From Phenylobacterium sp. (lineage in GTDB: Bacteria; Pseudomonadota; Alphaproteobacteria; Caulobacterales; Caulobacteraceae), in the NCBI RefSeq assembly GCF_019636135.1, contig NZ_JAHBYD010000023.1, positions 1 through 64,000 of the forward strand: a DNA stretch of 64,000 nt, in the 5' to 3' direction. Below, in pieces: positions 60,621 through 64,000 of the stretch. Position numbers and translations under genes: made by a program. How positions within the stretch are numbered: the stretch's first letter is position 1; every line of letters begins with the position of its first letter. The notes beneath the pieces are model-generated. The model did not search any database and had not been told where the DNA came from. It saw only the letters and a program-made list of their open reading frames with translations.

Positions 60621-61397
60621 TCAGGCGCCGAGTTGCGCGAGCGCCACGCCGCCGTCCACCGCGATGGTCTCGCCGACCACGTAGTCGCCCGCGCGGCTGG
60701 CCAGGTAGATGGCCACGCCCTGCATGTCCTCGTCGGTCCCGATGCGGCGGCCGGGGATGCGCTTGGCCACCTCGTCGCTCTGGTCGCGGGCCACGCGGTT
60801 CATGTCCGAGGCGAAGGCGCCGGGCGCGATGGCGCTGACCACGATGTTGTCGCGGATCAGCCGGGCGGCCATGCGGCGGGTCAGGTAGATCAGGCCGGCC
60901 TTGGAGGCGTGGTAGGCGTAGGTCTCCTGCGGGTTCAGGCGGATGCCGTCGATCGAGCAGATGTTGATGACCTTGGCCGGCCTCTCGTGCGTGCCGCTCT
61001 TCTTCAGCGTGTCGTAGAGCGCCTGGGTCAGGAAGAAGGGCGACTTCATGTTGAGGTCCACGACCTTGTCCCAGCCGCTCTCGGGATATTCCTCGAACTC
61101 CGCGCCCCAGGCGGCGCCGGCGTTGTTCAGCAGGATGTCCAGCCTGTCCTCGTGCTGCAGGTAGCGCTCGGTCAGCATCCTGCAGCCTTCGACCGTCGAG
61201 ATGTCGACCGGGATCGAGACGCAGTTCGGGCCCAGTTCCTCAGCCGTCGCGTCGCAGGCCGCGGCCTTGCGTGCGGTGATGTAGACCTTGCGGCAGCCGG
61301 CCTCGAGGAAGCCCTTGGCGATCATCTTGCCGATGCCGCGCGAGCCGCCGGTCACCAGCGCGACCTTGCCGTCGAGCGAGAACAGATTTGACGCCAT
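60621..61397 (-). CDS. Short-chain dehydrogenase/reductase
   Basis: This 258-residue SDR has the NAD(P) motif TGGSRGIG (about 16-23), NNAGAAWG, the catalytic Ser in NICSID and YAYHASK, and a C-terminal GGVALAQLGA. It probably oxidises or reduces a hydroxyacyl or carbonyl compound. The start at ATG 61397 (MASNLFSLDGKVALVTG) fits the family. It is divergent from the FadB-like gene, so joint control in lipid metabolism is plausible. Confidence 0.9.
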   Translation of the reverse strand: MASNLFSLDGKVALVTGGSRGIGKMIAKGFLEAGCRKVYITARKAAACDATAEELGPNCVSIPVDISTVEGCRMLTERYLQHEDRLDILLNNAGAAWGAEFEEYPESGWDKVVDLNMKSPFFLTQALYDTLKKSGTHERPAKVINICSIDGIRLNPQETYAYHASKAGLIYLTRRMAARLIRDNIVVSAIAPGAFASDMNRVARDQSDEVAKRIPGRRIGTDEDMQGVAIYLASRAGDYVVGETIAVDGGVALAQLGA

Positions 61398-61525
61398 GAA
61401 ACCTCCCGATTCCCTTGCGGCACAATTGACTTGGCCGTCTCCGCCGAGGCCTATAACACGCGTTTGAATTTCACGGCCGCCAGATTTTTGAGCGAGCGGT
61501 CGGCCCATCATTTCGAGGACGCCAG

Positions 61526-63604
<2,079 letters not shown>

Positions 63605-63615
63605 TTTCCAGAACG

Positions 63616-63646
63616 AGGGCGGGCGTGGCGACACCCCGCCCTTTTT
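63616..63646 (+). terminator. Hairpin with T tract between FadB-like and thiolase genes
   Basis: AGGGCGGGCGTG and CACCCCGCCCT pair with one bulge and run into CTTTTT. It lies 12 bp after the FadB-like stop and 44 bp before the thiolase ATG, so it may attenuate rather than fully stop read-through to the thiolase. Confidence 0.6.
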
Positions 63647-63689
63647 CGCGACCAGACATCTCACCCAACGTAAAGCAGGACCACTCCAC

Positions 63690-64000
63690 ATGCGTGAAGC
63701 CGTCATCGTCGCCGCCAAGCGGACCCCCATCGGCAAGGCCTACCGCGGCGCGTTCAACAACACCTATGGCGCGACGCTGGGCGCGGAGGCCATCCGCGCG
63801 GCCGTCGCCCAGGCCGGCATCGACCCGGGCGAGGTCGACGACGTGGCCATGGGCTGCGCGCTGCAGCAGGGCACGACGGGCAACAACATCGCCCGCCAGG
63901 CGGCGCTCCGCGCCGGCCTGCCCAACACCGTCTCGGGCATGACCATCGACCGCCAGTGCAGCTCGGGCCTGATGGGCGTGGCCACCGCCGCCAAGTACAT
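63690..64000 (+). CDS. Acetyl-CoA acyltransferase (thiolase), truncated by window end
   Basis: The first 103 residues are seen. They open MREAVIVAAKRTPIGKAYRG, with the active-site Cys90 in DRQCSSGL, which accepts the acyl group. The remainder lies outside the window. Together with the FadB-like gene upstream it should complete the beta-oxidation cycle by cleaving 3-ketoacyl-CoA with CoA. The start is ATG 63690. Confidence 0.95.
   Translation, partial: MREAVIVAAKRTPIGKAYRGAFNNTYGATLGAEAIRAAVAQAGIDPGEVDDVAMGCALQQGTTGNNIARQAALRAGLPNTVSGMTIDRQCSSGLMGVATAAKY

Noticed and set aside
61426..61457. Sigma-70 promoter TTGACT-N20-TATAAC for the FadB-like gene
   Set aside because: The -35 and -10 matches are good but the 20-bp spacer is too long for a confident promoter call.

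Overview
The window is very GC-rich (about 70%), densely coded DNA from an alphaproteobacterium, most likely a member of Caulobacterales such as Phenylobacterium or a close relative. The assignment rests on gene content: a DUF1465 protein that is RcdA (CtrA-degradation adaptor) beside a DUF1192 protein, an ScfR/RamB-type regulator beside isocitrate lyase and malate synthase, PEPxxWA-CTERM proteins, and abundant short palindromic intergenic elements. Genus is inference; no rRNA or tRNA gene is visible. The window looks chromosomal and mostly core. I see no transposase, integrase, phage module or CRISPR array.

Layout. 1-12 kb holds replication and repair genes: polA with an ICL/PEP-mutase family gene (minus), recF, an alpha/beta hydrolase and gyrB (plus), then recQ (minus). 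10.5-12.8 kb holds a tyrosine-phosphatase/ADP-ribosylglycohydrolase fusion divergent from an NrtR-type Nudix regulator, with palindromic operator-like sites between them. 12.9-16.6 kb is a three-gene catabolic operon (N-acyl-D-amino-acid-deacylase-like amidohydrolase, TauD-like dioxygenase, enoyl-CoA hydratase). 16.7-25 kb carries a lipoprotein, an orphan C5 DNA methyltransferase, a patatin, a two-domain VOC protein divergent from a quinone oxidoreductase, an alpha/beta hydrolase, an SDR, a frameshifted histidine phosphatase and an inactive-looking M61-like protein. 25-34 kb carries exported and small proteins (two PEP-CTERM proteins, YebC, an SRPBCC protein, a metallo-beta-lactamase-fold hydrolase, EcsC, an NTF2-like protein, a cyclophilin, a cupin). 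34-47 kb carries an AraC regulator, an aminotransferase, a GNAT protein, a hemolysin-III protein, a GST, an MHS transporter with pantothenate kinase, a GFA-family gene with an in-frame stop, an inositol monophosphatase, GlpQ, an exporter-type ABC protein and rpmE. 47-49 kb has rcdA, a DUF1192 protein and a quinone oxidoreductase.

49.6-56.3 kb has a double-TetR regulator followed by the glyoxylate-shunt locus: an ScfR/RamB-like regulator divergent from aceA, then glcB. 56.5-60.1 kb is the envelope operon ydbH-ynbE-ydbL. 60.6-64 kb holds an SDR divergent from a beta-oxidation operon (FadB-like multifunctional protein plus a thiolase cut by the window end). Beta-oxidation produces acetyl-CoA and the glyoxylate shunt assimilates it, so the right-hand part reads as fatty-acid and acetate metabolism.

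The most unusual features are the NrtR/phosphatase-ADP-ribosylglycohydrolase pair, an in-frame TGA in the GFA gene at a position where I recall Cys in relatives, a perfect 30-bp palindrome exactly at the frameshift of a histidine-phosphatase gene, and several families of dispersed inverted-repeat elements. One family is a two-ended element of about 155-175 bp present four times between 37.9 and 56.5 kb.
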